The notes under the pieces: model-generated
Told to the model about the DNA's origin: nothing
Databases searched by the model: none
The model's input: the letters and a program-made list of their open reading frames with translations, nothing else
Translations under genes and position numbers: made by a program
Assembly: GCA_003990745.1 (NCBI GenBank)
Contig: RBNI01003487.1
Span: forward strand, 1 to 15,775
DNA length: 15,775 nt
From: Jimgerdemannia flammicorona
Lineage: Eukaryota; Mucoromycota; Endogonomycetes; Endogonales; Endogonaceae
Direction: 5' to 3'
Shown: one piece after another, positions 7,199 through 15,775 of the stretch
How positions within the stretch are numbered: the first letter of the stretch is position 1
Layout of the letters: every line of letters starts with the position of its first letter

Positions 7199-10100
7199 CT
7201 ATCCTATCCCCATAGGGGGGTTTCTCCCCACCTCCTCATGAATAAGAATTACCCTTTTACCCACTATACCAGCTCTCCCTCCACTCTGTCCACAAATTTT
7301 CTCCACTAAGTGGCATCTCCGACCACCCTGCAGCCCCCAACCAAGCCACCAGCCTGTTAAGGTGTCTTCCATAAGCCTATGCCACTGCAACAACCAGTCC
7401 CCCAAGCCCTGTCTGCTGCCATCCTCAAAAACAAATAGCCAGTGACTGGCCAGTCCTACCCAAATAGCCAATGCCCAGCCCAAAGTAATCCACTCCTTCC
7501 CTATCCCCCCTACCAATCTGTCTCTCAAGTCCTCCCACCTCCCCCATACTTCATCTCTCCTATGCTGTATCTCCAAACGTTCTCCAATTGTCTGCCAGAA
7601 ATCCCCCAACACCTCACACTCTCCTAGCCAATGTTCAGGCATCTGTACACAACCCCTCTCCTGCCCTACATTATGGCACTCCTCACAGTCGAAGCAACCC
7701 CCTATGATAAGGTGCCCTGAGTGAAAGTTGAGCATCACATTCCTCCACAGCATGCACCACCAGACCACCCAGTACTTTGGCAGCATCCACTTTCTCACTG
7801 CGGCACTCCAAGTCCAAACACCATGCCAGTCCCACTCTTCGCCAATTCCAACTCCTTGCCAGCCACTAGGCCACAGATCCTGGCCTGGTCCCCTTTGACA
7901 TTCCATTCCATCACCAATGTCGAACTCAATTAAAGGAGTGCCACCCAGCAGTATATGATCCCATCTCCACATCACTGGGTCCCAATCCTCCTCTCCTTCA
8001 TTCCCTTGCCAATGAATTCCAATGTGGTGCACCCCCTCTGCTATCCCCCACTAAAATCCTTTATACCGCAGTTGCTTAGTATCCCAAAGTCCAACTAATG
8101 TGAGGAGATCCCCAGTTGCGCCCCTTGGTGATGTCCGCCTCTCCCAGATCTTCTGTAGCAGAGGAACCCAACCACCTCCTCGCAATTCCACTGCCCTCTT
8201 TAGCCACCATGCTCGCAAACAGTGTAACCTTTTTGGGAAGTCAACCAGCCCAAGGCCACCTCTCGCCACTGGTAGGGACAAGGTCTCCCAACCAATCTGA
8301 CTCCGCCTTCCAGCCTAAATCCATCCCTTCACTGACTTCACCAGTCTCTTCACCACCCAAGCTGGGAAGTCCAGATGATATGCCAAGTATCACAACTTTG
8401 GCAGCCAGTAGACATTCAAAATCAAGACCCATCCTGCCAGAGAAAAATGTCTTCCCCCCCAACTCCGCAGGGCCTCCTCCCAGATTCCAATCCTCTGCTC
8501 TCACTAAAGCCTGGGCAGAACTAACCCGTAGACCAACAGATAGATGCCCAAGTACCACACTGCTTCACCAGTGGGGACAATTGTTCCTATAATCTCCCCT
8601 CTCACCAGACCATTGCCAAGCACCATTGTTTCACATTTATGCCAATTCAACTTCACTCCTGAGTTCTCCTCATACCACTCTACAGTCTTTCTGAGCTCTT
8701 CAACATCAGCAATTGAACCCAAACCAACCACCATATCATCTGCAAAGGTCCCAACTTTCCATCCTATGCCAAAGACAGAGAGTCCTTCTATCCTCTGCCT
8801 AATTCTATCCATAAGGGGTTCTAGAGAAAGAGCGTACAAAATGGGAGACAGTGGGTCCCCCTGGGGCACCCCCCTGCCCAAGGGGAATGCTACCCCTCTA
8901 TGCCCATTACACATGAGCGCTGCCCTACTTCCTTCCAGTAGGCTGACCATCGCTGACCGGAATTGGGACGGAACCCCCATCCTATCCAAAACTTTCGCCA
9001 ACCAGACTCTTCGCACTCGGTCGTAAGCCTTCTCCTGGTCCAAGAAGACAAGATGCCCATCCAATCCACATGCTCTTGCCCCCTCAATAACTCCATGTAC
9101 CCAGGCAGTACCATCTCTGATGAGCCGCCCACCCACAAATCCCCTCTGCTCAATGCCCACGACTTGCTGGGCCACCTTCTATAGTCTTGCCACTACCACC
9201 TTAGTCACCAACTTCCTGTCCATATCCAGCAACATTATCGGCTGCCAATTCTTTCAATCCTCCCACCTTCCTTTGTTTTTGTACAGTAGCGTCACCAGCC
9301 CAAGGTCCTGCTCCCCCACCCACCTCCCGGTCTGAAGAATGGAGTCGCACAATGCTATCATCTCCCCCATCACCCCTGGGACTCCCACCATTCGCTTCCA
9401 AAAGTCCCAGGGCAGACCATCCTCCCCAGGTGCTGTCCCCGGTGTTGTTGCAGCAAGAACCTGGTGTATCTTATCTTCCTGTACTGGCATCACCAGGCCA
9501 CCTAGCCCCTCGACTTGTGGTGGGTGGCAATCCTCCAATGCTCGGGCAATGGTCTCATCATCTGCCCCACCCTCCTCCTCACTCCACAATCCACTCCATC
9601 TCTCCTTCAGCGATCCAAGAATGTCCTGTACACCATGCACCAGTATACTATCAGAGTCTAACACCTCTTCCCACCATTGCTGTATCTGCCTTGCCCTAAG
9701 AGCCCTTGTAAGAAACTTGGAAGGCCTCTCCCCTTCCTCTAAATCCTGCCAGCGGAGCTGTGCTGCCAAGCTCTATACCCTTGCCTCTTCCTCTTCCCGC
9801 AGCACCTGTTGTAGTTCCACAACCTCCATTTTCGCCCTCATTAACCTCCAATCTTCTTCTCTCTCCAGTATCTTCAACCTCACCCACTCCTCCAAAAGCC
9901 TAGTCAGTCTAGTAGAGGCCCAACGCACTCTACACCTCCTCTGCTTCCCTGCCTCCTTGCCAGCCTCACTCTAGTAAATCTTGGCCATCTCCTTCATCCT
10001 CATCCACCGAACCCCAACTGAGGCTCCTTCCTGCCGCCAGTCCTCCACCCTCAGCTGAATGTCCTTAGCCCACTTATCCCACCGTGTCTTATCATCTAAC

Positions 10101-10444
10101 AAAGAGAAATTGAGGCACCAATGTCTAGGCCCATCCCTGCTTCCCCCAAATCGCCTCTGTCCCAAAAGCCCCCAGTGATCTGACCATGGACACCATTCTA
10201 CCTCCAGTGACTTCCAAACATCTAGGCCCCAGCAGCTGGCTGTCAGAATCCAGTCGATCCTCGTCCCCAGACCCCCTGCCCAATGTGTATAAACCCTTCT
10301 ATTCCCCCAGCACTCCCGACCAGCATCTACCAGTGCACTTAGTCTCTCTACCTCCTCCCATGCCACCAGTCCTCCACTCCTGCTCTCAGTACCTCGACCT
10401 CCATCTGTTCTATTCAACAGTATGTCCCGAACCATATTGAAATT
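7199..10444 (-). pseudogene. LINE ORF2: endonuclease (C-terminal part), reverse transcriptase, CCHC region (broken)
   Basis: About 1,080 codons in one unshifted frame, ended by TAG at 7199-7201. Landmarks in order: FNMVRD near 10424-10441; RIDWIL near 10245-10261 and SDHW near 10175-10183 (endonuclease end, catalytic Asp-His pair); an Arg- and Glu-rich linker; reverse transcriptase from about 9420 with FLDQEKAYDRV (catalytic Asp at 9038-9040), GVPQGDPLSP and FADD (8735-8746); then SLAGW and PVARGGLGLVD, typical of the region after LINE RTs; and a CCHC motif at 7616-7687. Eight internal stops: TAG 9971, 9773, 9179, 8504, 8315 and 8051, and TGA 9254 and 8390 (lowest coordinate of each codon). 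Most fit Gln or Trp codons changed by C-to-T or G-to-A. The protein would nick target DNA and copy the RNA there; this copy is dead. Confidence 0.92.
7616..7687 (-). other. C-terminal CCHC motif of LINE ORF2
   Basis: CEEC, then EHWLGEC 11 residues later, gives C-x2-C ... H-x4-C, the arrangement found after the reverse transcriptase in many LINE proteins. Trp-rich sequence precedes it, as is usual. It is expected to help bind RNA or target DNA; the role here is inferred from the family. Confidence 0.75.
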
Positions 10445-10531
10445 ATTGAAATATATAGGTTACAACTCGATATATGTGGTGGCGCAGCCTTCCTTGACTA
10501 CATCATCATGTAAACGTCACTAATGGTGATG

Positions 10532-10560
10532 CATAAAAGCACATAAGAATTAGCAATAAA
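10532..10560 (+). promoter_or_regulatory. TATA-like box and AATAAA signal in the copia 5' LTR
   Basis: CATAAAAG at 10532-10539 (TATAAAAG in the 3' LTR) is followed 15 bases later by AATAAA at 10555-10560, and both are kept in the two LTRs. Transcription would start close to 10560-10565, and 3' cleavage in the other LTR would fall just after its AATAAA. The repeated R region would therefore be short and would include the hairpin. Start and cleavage sites are inferred from distances. Confidence 0.6.
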
Positions 10561-10562
10561 CA

Positions 10563-10582
10563 CTTTGCTTCTCTCCCCAAAG
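10563..10582 (+). promoter_or_regulatory. Hairpin in copia 5' LTR, after AATAAA
   Basis: CTTTG, a 10-base pyrimidine-rich loop (CTTCTCTCCC), then CAAAG. The matching place in the 3' LTR keeps a 5-bp stem with a different sequence. Only five base pairs, so stability is modest; the paired changes are the main support. Confidence 0.6.
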
Positions 10583-10597
10583 TTTACATTCCACAAT

Positions 10598-10612
10598 AGG
10601 TTATGAGCCCCA
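10598..10612 (+). promoter_or_regulatory. Primer-binding site of the copia element (initiator tRNA-Met anticodon arm)
   Basis: Two bases after the LTR comes AGGTTATGAGCCCCA. Its core GGTTATGAGCCC is the exact complement of GGGCUCAUAACC, the anticodon arm of initiator tRNA-Met as I know it from yeast. It does not start with TGG and so does not match a tRNA 3' end. Internal priming by a 5' half of initiator tRNA-Met is established for Drosophila copia; the same mechanism here is inferred from the match and its position. Confidence 0.75.
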
Positions 10613-10661
10613 GTTAGCGGCTATACACCCCTCTTACACATACGCTACACTATGCTATATA

Positions 10662-13600
10662 ATGGCTACTAGTTCAAGCAGTGCTAGCAGCGCGCTGCCA
10701 AGTTCTGGTAACACGAACACAAACACAGCCGGAACAGGTTTCGCTTCCATGATGATGAACATTTCGGCAGTGGTGTCAACGTCAACGGTAAAGAGGATGA
10801 TTCCTATCTTTGACAGTAAGGACTACGCCATATGGGCATATCATATGAAGAATCTCCTTGAAGAATGCGGTTTGGAGGACTACTAGAAGCCACAGGTGCA
10901 AGTAATGACATACGACACTGCGAAAGATCGCAAAGCACTAAGGGAGATTATGTTCACTCTTTCGAACACACAAATGAAGCTGGTAATCAATGCTACGACA
11001 GCAAATGAAGCCTGGGAGATTTTACACAATCACCATCAACAGGCATCTATATCAAACAGATTCCACTTAAAGGCGCAACTAATCAATCTTCGAATTAAGT
11101 CTAAGGAGAGCATCCGGGACTATGCCAATCGAGTCGACGAGCTGGCAAATCAAGTGAATTCCCTTACATCTATGCTGGCGGACACCATCAAGGATGAAGA
11201 CAAGATCCTAGCTCTTATGCGAGGCCTTCCCGAAGCATACAACGTGGTTGTCGCTGCTATGAGGGAATCCGGCAGATTATTAGATGATAAGCACATCGTC
11301 ACAAGTCTTTTAAACAAGAAAACAAGGCTAGGCAGCAACAACGCCAATGAGGAATACGACGAGAAAGCATTCTATGGCGGAGCACGTGGATGAGGCAAAG
11401 GCAAGCCGAACAAAGGTCAAGGCCAGCAATGCGAGAAATTCGATGGTAAATGTTTTTACTGTAATAAGTATAGACATCGTGAGCAGGACTGCAACCACAA
11501 GAAGAAGGAAAAGGGTGGCCAACAGCAAGGACAACGGCAGGCAAATACGGTGGACGCCAACAATGAAAACAGTGGTGGTGGAGGTCTATTCTTCGCAGAA
11601 GCGGCGACCTATCTATATGCAGAAACCATTGAAATAGGAGGAAATTCGGAACCAACCACCAGTTCCACCAATGCCAGTTGCAGATGCAATTCCACCAGTT
11701 CGATATCTACAAATCCTGGTCAACAAAACACTTTTCAGACAGCGAAAAATGGTGACGTCAACGTCGCTGCCAGCGCAAATGTAAGTTATATGCCGAACAG
11801 CGCTTATGCATGCAGCAAAGAGGTCTGGCTCATGGATTCGGGTGCAACACAGCATATGATGGCTCACCGGGAGTGGTTCTCTACATACGAGAAGTTCGAG
11901 CATCCCATACCTATCAAGCTAGGCAATAATAATGTCATTTACGCTCAAGGGAAAGGCAACATAGGCATACATCTACATGGAAATGTTGATGAACCTTCAG
12001 GCACCTTCGTGGATGTACTATACGTTCCAGATATAGGCAAGAACCTCTTCTTGATAGGCCGGATGATGGCTCGCAGGGACAGAGGAGTAAATATACACCC
12101 AAACGGTGTAATGGTAATCAATCTGAAGAACAATAATGAGTTAATGTACACATCGAAAAAGGGGAATCTATACACAATCAACAGCACGCCGAGTGGCACT
12201 ACATCCGCATATTCTGCAACTACGACAGGAGAGGATTTCTGGTGTATAATACATGAACGCTTAGGACATATCGGTAAAACGAGTCTCGAACGGATGGTAA
12301 GAAGCAAGTCCGTGTACGGTTTACCAGACTATATGCCACCAGATTTCTTTTGCGATGGATGTGCGGCAAATAAGGCTTCCCAGCAATCTTTTCAGGAACG
12401 AACGAAGTGAGCAGCCGGCATTCTCGATTTGATTTATATGGATATTTGTGGCCCCATGCGAATGGCATCACACTCCAGGAAGAAGTATTTTATTACATTC
12501 ATTGATGATTATACATGCAAAGTCCATGTATATTTCATTGCGGGGAAAAATGAGGCATTTGACAAATTCCAGGAATTCAAGGCAGCTGTGGAGAACGAGA
12601 CGGGATGTAGAATACGAACCCTACACTCAGATAATGGCAAAGAATACGTCAACAAAGGTTTCAGACACTTCTTAAAGAAGAACGGTATACAGCACTCCAC
12701 GACAGCCCCTTATACACCTCAGCAAAACGGCGTGGTGGAACGATTCAATCGAATGGTAGTGGAAATGGCTAGAACAATGATGAATATGGCCGGCTTACCG
12801 AAGTCCTTTTGGGCAGAAGCGGTGAATATAGCGGCATATATTCAAAATCGTTGTTTCTCTCGAGCTCTAAGCAAGGATCCTGGCAAGCAATCCAGGAACG
12901 ACAGCAATCTTACCCCTGAGGAATTATGGAATGGATCCAAGCCTGACATTTCACACTTATGCATATTCGGAAGCGAGGCATATGTTCTGGACAAAGGTGG
13001 CAACCGAGGCAAGTTCAAACCTAAGGCAGATAAGCATATATTCCTTGGATATGATGGAGCGGGATACAGACTTTGGAACCCGCAGAAATGACATATGATC
13101 ATTTCACACGATGTACAGTTCAAAGAGACTAAGCAGGAAATTTACATGGAAATTCCTATCTCAAATCTGATGGTGAATTCGACGGTATAGCCAGTGACAT
13201 CTACGCCAACTGCAAAGGCTAGCGAAACAACATCTACACTCGGAATGACACCGAAGACTATGCCAAAGACATTCTTGGGACCTACGCCAGTGAAAATGCA
13301 ACCCATTCAAATGGAAATGAAGTTGTAAGAACTAAGGATAACAGAAATTATGGATGAGGATGATGAAGAGGATACCTTTCCGAAGGGTAAGAAGAAGTGC
13401 AAATCTGGGATGGATAACGAAGTCCAAGCAGATCTGGGAAATTACTGGAACTCACCGAAGTCATCTTGTCGCAAACAACATCACGTAAACTACGCCTGCG
13501 AATGTGCTTACATAGCAATGGCCAGTGAGCCAGCACACTATGACGAAGCCATTCATTCGAATGATAAAAAGGAGTTGAAAAAGGCTATGGATGAGGAGTA

Positions 13601-15100
13601 TAACTCACTCATCAAAAACAATACTTGGGATCTAGTAAGCCTTCCAGCAGAGCGACAAGCTAAAGGATCGAAGTGGGTCTACAAGATCAAGCATAAGGCT
13701 AACGGCAACATAGAATGATATAAGGCTTGATTTGTAGCAAAGGGGTACTCGCAAGGCTACGGCGTAGACTATGACGAGACACTTTCCCCAGTATTTAAGT
13801 TGACTTTACTTAGAATACTTCTTGCGATCGGAGCCAAGTACAACTACAAAATACACCAAATGGACGTAAAGACAGCATTCTTGAACAGTGATGTAGACAC
13901 GGAGTTATACGTATGACAACTACAAGAATACGAACTATACGACAACGACGGAAATGAGCTTATATGTAAATTACCAAAGGGCTCTACAGAATCAAGCAAG
14001 CGGTAAGGTTGTGGAATCGAAAGATCAATGGATATCTTCTAGACAATGGATTCAAGCGTTGTGAAGCCGATCTATGCATATACACCTGACATATATCCTC
14101 AGGAATAGTATACCTGGGAATTTGGGTTGACGATATTATTTTAGTCAGAACAGCAAGTGAAATCAACGATGTAAAGGTTACACTATGCCAGGAATTCAAA
14201 ATGACAGACTTAGGCGAAGTATCCTATCTCCTTGGAATATCGATTACACGTAACAGGCGCGAGCACGCTATACACCTAACGCAAGCCACATACATTCGAA
14301 ATATTCTCGAGCGATTCGGGATGAGTGAATGCAAACCAGTCGGGATACTTATGGAAACATTCATGAAACTAAAGAAGTCTGACACTACACCCGAGGGAAA
14401 TGACATCCCCATTCAACAAGCCGTGGGATCCCTCATATATCTTATGCAAGGGACGAGACCTGATATCTCTTTTGCGGTAAACAAAGTGGCGCAGTATTCT
14501 TCATGCTATGACAATAGCCATTGGACGGCAATCAAGCGAATTTTCAGATACATCAAAGGAACCATGGACTATATGCTCAGTTTGGGCAGTGATAATGGGC
14601 AAAGCGGGAGTACTATATGCCTATTTGGTTCTTGTGACGCCGATTGGGCCGGCAATTTAGATGACAGAAGGTCTACAACTGGATATATCTTTAAAGTAAA
14701 CAATAGAGCCATTTCGTGGCAAACGCATAAGCAACCTTCAGTGGCAACATCCTCTACGCAAGCGGAATATCAAGCATTGTCAATGGCAACAAAGGAGGCT
14801 ATCTGGCTTCGAGAACTGTTAAAGGAGCTGAGATATAAGCAACGGCACTCTATGCTACTCCAGCAAGATAACCAATCAATGATTGCTTTGGCGAAGAACC
14901 CTATACATCATGCCAGAATGAAACACATTGACATACAGCATCATTTCATATATGAATGCATGGAAAACGGCACTATACACCTTGAATACACCCCAACAGA
15001 ATATATGATGGCAGATTCATTGACTAAAGCCCTTCCAAAGGCAAAGTTTGACTTATGCGTGCAAGGAATGGGTATTAGGGGACTCTATGCTGGTAATTAA
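10662..15100 (+). pseudogene. Copia Gag-Pol polyprotein (ten in-frame stops, one frameshift)
   Basis: Starts at the first ATG after the leader (10662); ends with TAA at 15098-15100, about 1,480 codons, a normal copia length. Domains in order: Gag with CCHC knuckle at 11451-11492; protease DSGA at 11835-11846; integrase HHCC at 12252-12362 and D (12441), D (12630), E (12738), the last two separated by 35 residues; reverse transcriptase with MDVKTAF (from 13860) and WVDD (14123-14134); RNase H with DADWAG (14636), SSTQAEY and KHIDIQHHF. Stops: TAG 10884, TGA 11391, TGA 12408, TGA 13089, TAG 13188, TAA 13326, TGA 13716, TGA 13728, TGA 13914, TGA 14087 (first base). All seven TGA stand where Arg fits (CGA to TGA). 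One base is missing near 13980, after which the frame shifts. It would encode capsid, protease, integrase and polymerase; this copy is inactive. Confidence 0.94.
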
Positions 15101-15349
15101 GGACAATTTGGGATGAAATAGGATAATAGAGTGACAGCAAGCTTCTTTAACATTGATTCCTGCATTGGTGATTTCTACCAATATTGCTCATCTATAAATA
15201 TTTATATCTCTATTTTTCAACCTATTTTTCGAGCTTTTAAGCAGGCAATTCAGGTGTTTTTTGGTTTCTAGATAGCGGTCTGAACATTACAGCGAGATTT
15301 GCAGTGGTTATAGCTTAGTATTGCAGTTTGGGAATTTGCATATCTCATT
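15101..15349 (+). other. Copia 3' untranslated region
   Basis: About 250 bases between the polyprotein stop and the purine-rich tract. It has no open frame of note and no repeat. T-rich runs lie at 15200-15265. I see no further feature in it. Confidence 0.6.
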
Positions 15350-15361
15350 TAGTGGGAGTAT
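15350..15361 (+). promoter_or_regulatory. Polypurine tract of the copia element
   Basis: AGTGGGAGTAT directly precedes the 3' LTR. It is the expected place for the plus-strand primer used in reverse transcription, and its purine core GTGGGAG fits that role. It is not a perfect purine run, which is common in copia elements. Confidence 0.7.
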
Positions 15362-15508
15362 TGAAATATGTAGGTTACAACTCGATATATGGTGGTGCAG
15401 CCTTCCTTGACTATGTCATCGTGTAAACGTCACTAATTGTGATGTATAAAAGCACGTGAGGATTAGCAATAAACAGAATGCTTCTCCCTCCATTCCAAGT
15501 ATTCCACA
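15362..15508 (+). repeat. 3' LTR of the copia element (147 bp)
   Basis: Starts TGAAATATGTAGG right after the purine-rich tract and ends ATTCCACA. It shares TATAAAAG, AATAAA (15469-15474) and the hairpin position with the 5' LTR. The stretch after AATAAACA differs from the 5' copy much more than the rest does. Confidence 0.9.
15476..15495 (+). promoter_or_regulatory. Hairpin in copia 3' LTR, after AATAAA
   Basis: GAATG, a 10-base loop (CTTCTCCCTC), then CATTC. Loop sequence and geometry match the 5' LTR copy. Three of the five stem pairs differ, each by a complementary double change. Confidence 0.6.
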
Positions 15509-15775
15509 ACAATGCTCAATAGCAGCCTCTTCCCCCTCAATCTGCTTAGCTTCCAGTCTAATCAAAAGCTCAACTCCATCTCCTTCCAGAACTCCAAGCA
15601 AGCCCTTTGTCAAATTTCCAGTCCATGCCTCTGTTCTCACTAAAGGACTGCATGCTCCCTAGCAGTCACCACTATCTCTACCTCCCTTGCTTCATCTACT
15701 ACATAACCCTTCTCATCTAGAAACACTGCCAGCACCTCTAATGCCAGGGTCTCTACAACCCCCCTCTCTCAATAG
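15509..15775 (-). pseudogene. Unidentified eroded coding-like sequence right of the copia element
   Basis: The minus strand is purine-rich and can be read in two overlapping open stretches. One runs from about 15770 to a TAG near 15645 (VVETLALEVLAVFLDEKGY...). The other, in a different frame, is open from 15640 into the LTR (...EAWTGNLTKGLLGVLEGDG...). A frameshift or stop near 15640 would join them. The strand bias resembles the LINE on the left, so it may be another part of a LINE, for example ORF1. I do not recognise the protein, and it does not look like the endonuclease segment that should precede the LINE sequence at 10444. It continues beyond the window. Confidence 0.3.

Larger units (their letters stand above)
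7109..10444 (-). mobile_element. Non-LTR (LINE) retrotransposon, 5'-incomplete
   Basis: Read on the minus strand: the C-terminal part of an AP-type endonuclease, a reverse transcriptase, a long C-terminal region with a CCHC motif, a 62-base 3' untranslated stretch with AATAAA, and a 28-base poly(A) tail. There are no LTRs. The 5' end is lost. Coding sequence can be followed to the residues just before the endonuclease motif FNMVRD and then meets the copia LTR at 10447. Either the LINE was truncated on insertion, as is common, or its 5' part was lost when the copia element arrived. No RNase H domain was recognised after the reverse transcriptase, so the clade is left open. Confidence 0.92.
10447..10595 (+). 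repeat. 5' LTR of the copia element (149 bp)
   Basis: Starts TGAAATATATAGG and ends ATTCCACA. Ends were set by comparison with the 3' LTR and by the primer site that follows. It contains ACGTCA, a TATA-like CATAAAAG (10532-10539), AATAAA (10555-10560) and a small hairpin (10563-10582). Against the 3' LTR the first part shows ten substitutions, nine of them transitions, and one 2-base gap. Confidence 0.9.
10447..15508 (+). mobile_element. Ty1/copia LTR retrotransposon, full length but mutated
   Basis: Short direct LTRs (149 and 147 bp) flank a primer-binding site, one long polyprotein frame with the copia order Gag-protease-integrase-reverse transcriptase-RNase H, and a purine-rich tract just before the 3' LTR. 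Total length is 5,062 bp. The LTR pair is about 91% identical over the first 114 aligned bases but only 20 of 33 identical over the last part, so they are not simple copies of one template. The 5 bases outside the LTRs are ATTAT on the left and ACAAT on the right, which is not a clean target duplication. It abuts the LINE endonuclease coding region on the left and unidentified sequence on the right. Confidence 0.95.

Noticed and set aside
8241..8558. Apparent frameshift in the LINE after the reverse transcriptase (105-codon frame)
   Set aside because: The main frame continues through this stretch with LINE-typical SLAGW and PVARGGLGLVD once point stops at 8504, 8390 and 8315 are allowed, so no shift is needed.
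9339..9974. 211-codon plus-strand open frame opposite the LINE
   Set aside because: Ser- and Pro-rich antisense shadow of a purine-rich coding strand; no start context and no recognisable domain.
10447..10562. Copia LTR ending at AATAAACA (116 bp)
   Set aside because: High identity stops there, but shared 8-mers TGCTTCTC and ATTCCACA at equal spacing continue 33 bases further and bring the LTR end next to the primer site.
10662..14089. TGA read as a sense codon (altered code or recoding) in the copia frame
   Set aside because: TAG and TAA also interrupt the frame, Trp is encoded by TGG, a frameshift is present, and CGA-to-TGA decay explains every TGA simply.

Overview
The window holds no recognisable host gene. 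It is a nest of decayed retrotransposons around an AT-rich, CpG-free block, and looks like heterochromatic DNA of a eukaryote, most probably a filamentous fungus. That placement is inference. It rests on the element types, the C-to-T style decay (premature TGA, TAG and TAA where Arg, Gln or Trp is expected) and the sharp AT-rich compartment typical of fungal genomes with repeat mutation or cytosine methylation. I cannot name the species.

Layout: (1) 1-4121, minus strand: the 5' part of a Ty3/gypsy-like element. It has a 472-bp LTR, a primer-binding site, and one long Gag-protease-dUTPase-reverse transcriptase frame that leaves the window at its left edge. (2) 4122-7108: AT-rich, CpG-free sequence without a credible gene. 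It contains a (TA)n run, a duplicated low-complexity segment (6175-6830) and a 22-bp minisatellite (6914-7108). (3) 7109-10444, minus strand: a 5'-incomplete non-LTR (LINE) element. It has the end of an AP-type endonuclease, a reverse transcriptase, a C-terminal CCHC motif, an AATAAA signal and a 28-base poly(A) tail abutting the minisatellite. (4) 10447-15508, plus strand: a full-length Ty1/copia element with short LTRs and the order Gag-protease-integrase-reverse transcriptase-RNase H. It is broken by ten in-frame stops and one frameshift. (5) 15509-15775: purine-skewed (minus strand) sequence of unknown identity with eroded reading frames.

None of the three elements can make an intact polyprotein as it stands. 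The LINE frame is continuous over about 1,080 codons with only point stops, the copia frame has a single indel, and the gypsy frame has three stops, so all are moderately young relics. The points most worth a second look are: a dUTPase domain plus an uncharacterised Cys/His cluster inside the gypsy Pol; a small hairpin in the copia LTRs whose stem differs between the two LTRs by three paired, complementary substitutions; a copia primer site matching the anticodon arm of initiator tRNA-Met; mismatched flanks of the copia element suggesting a chimeric or recombined insertion; and the 3.25-kb block with no CpG at all.
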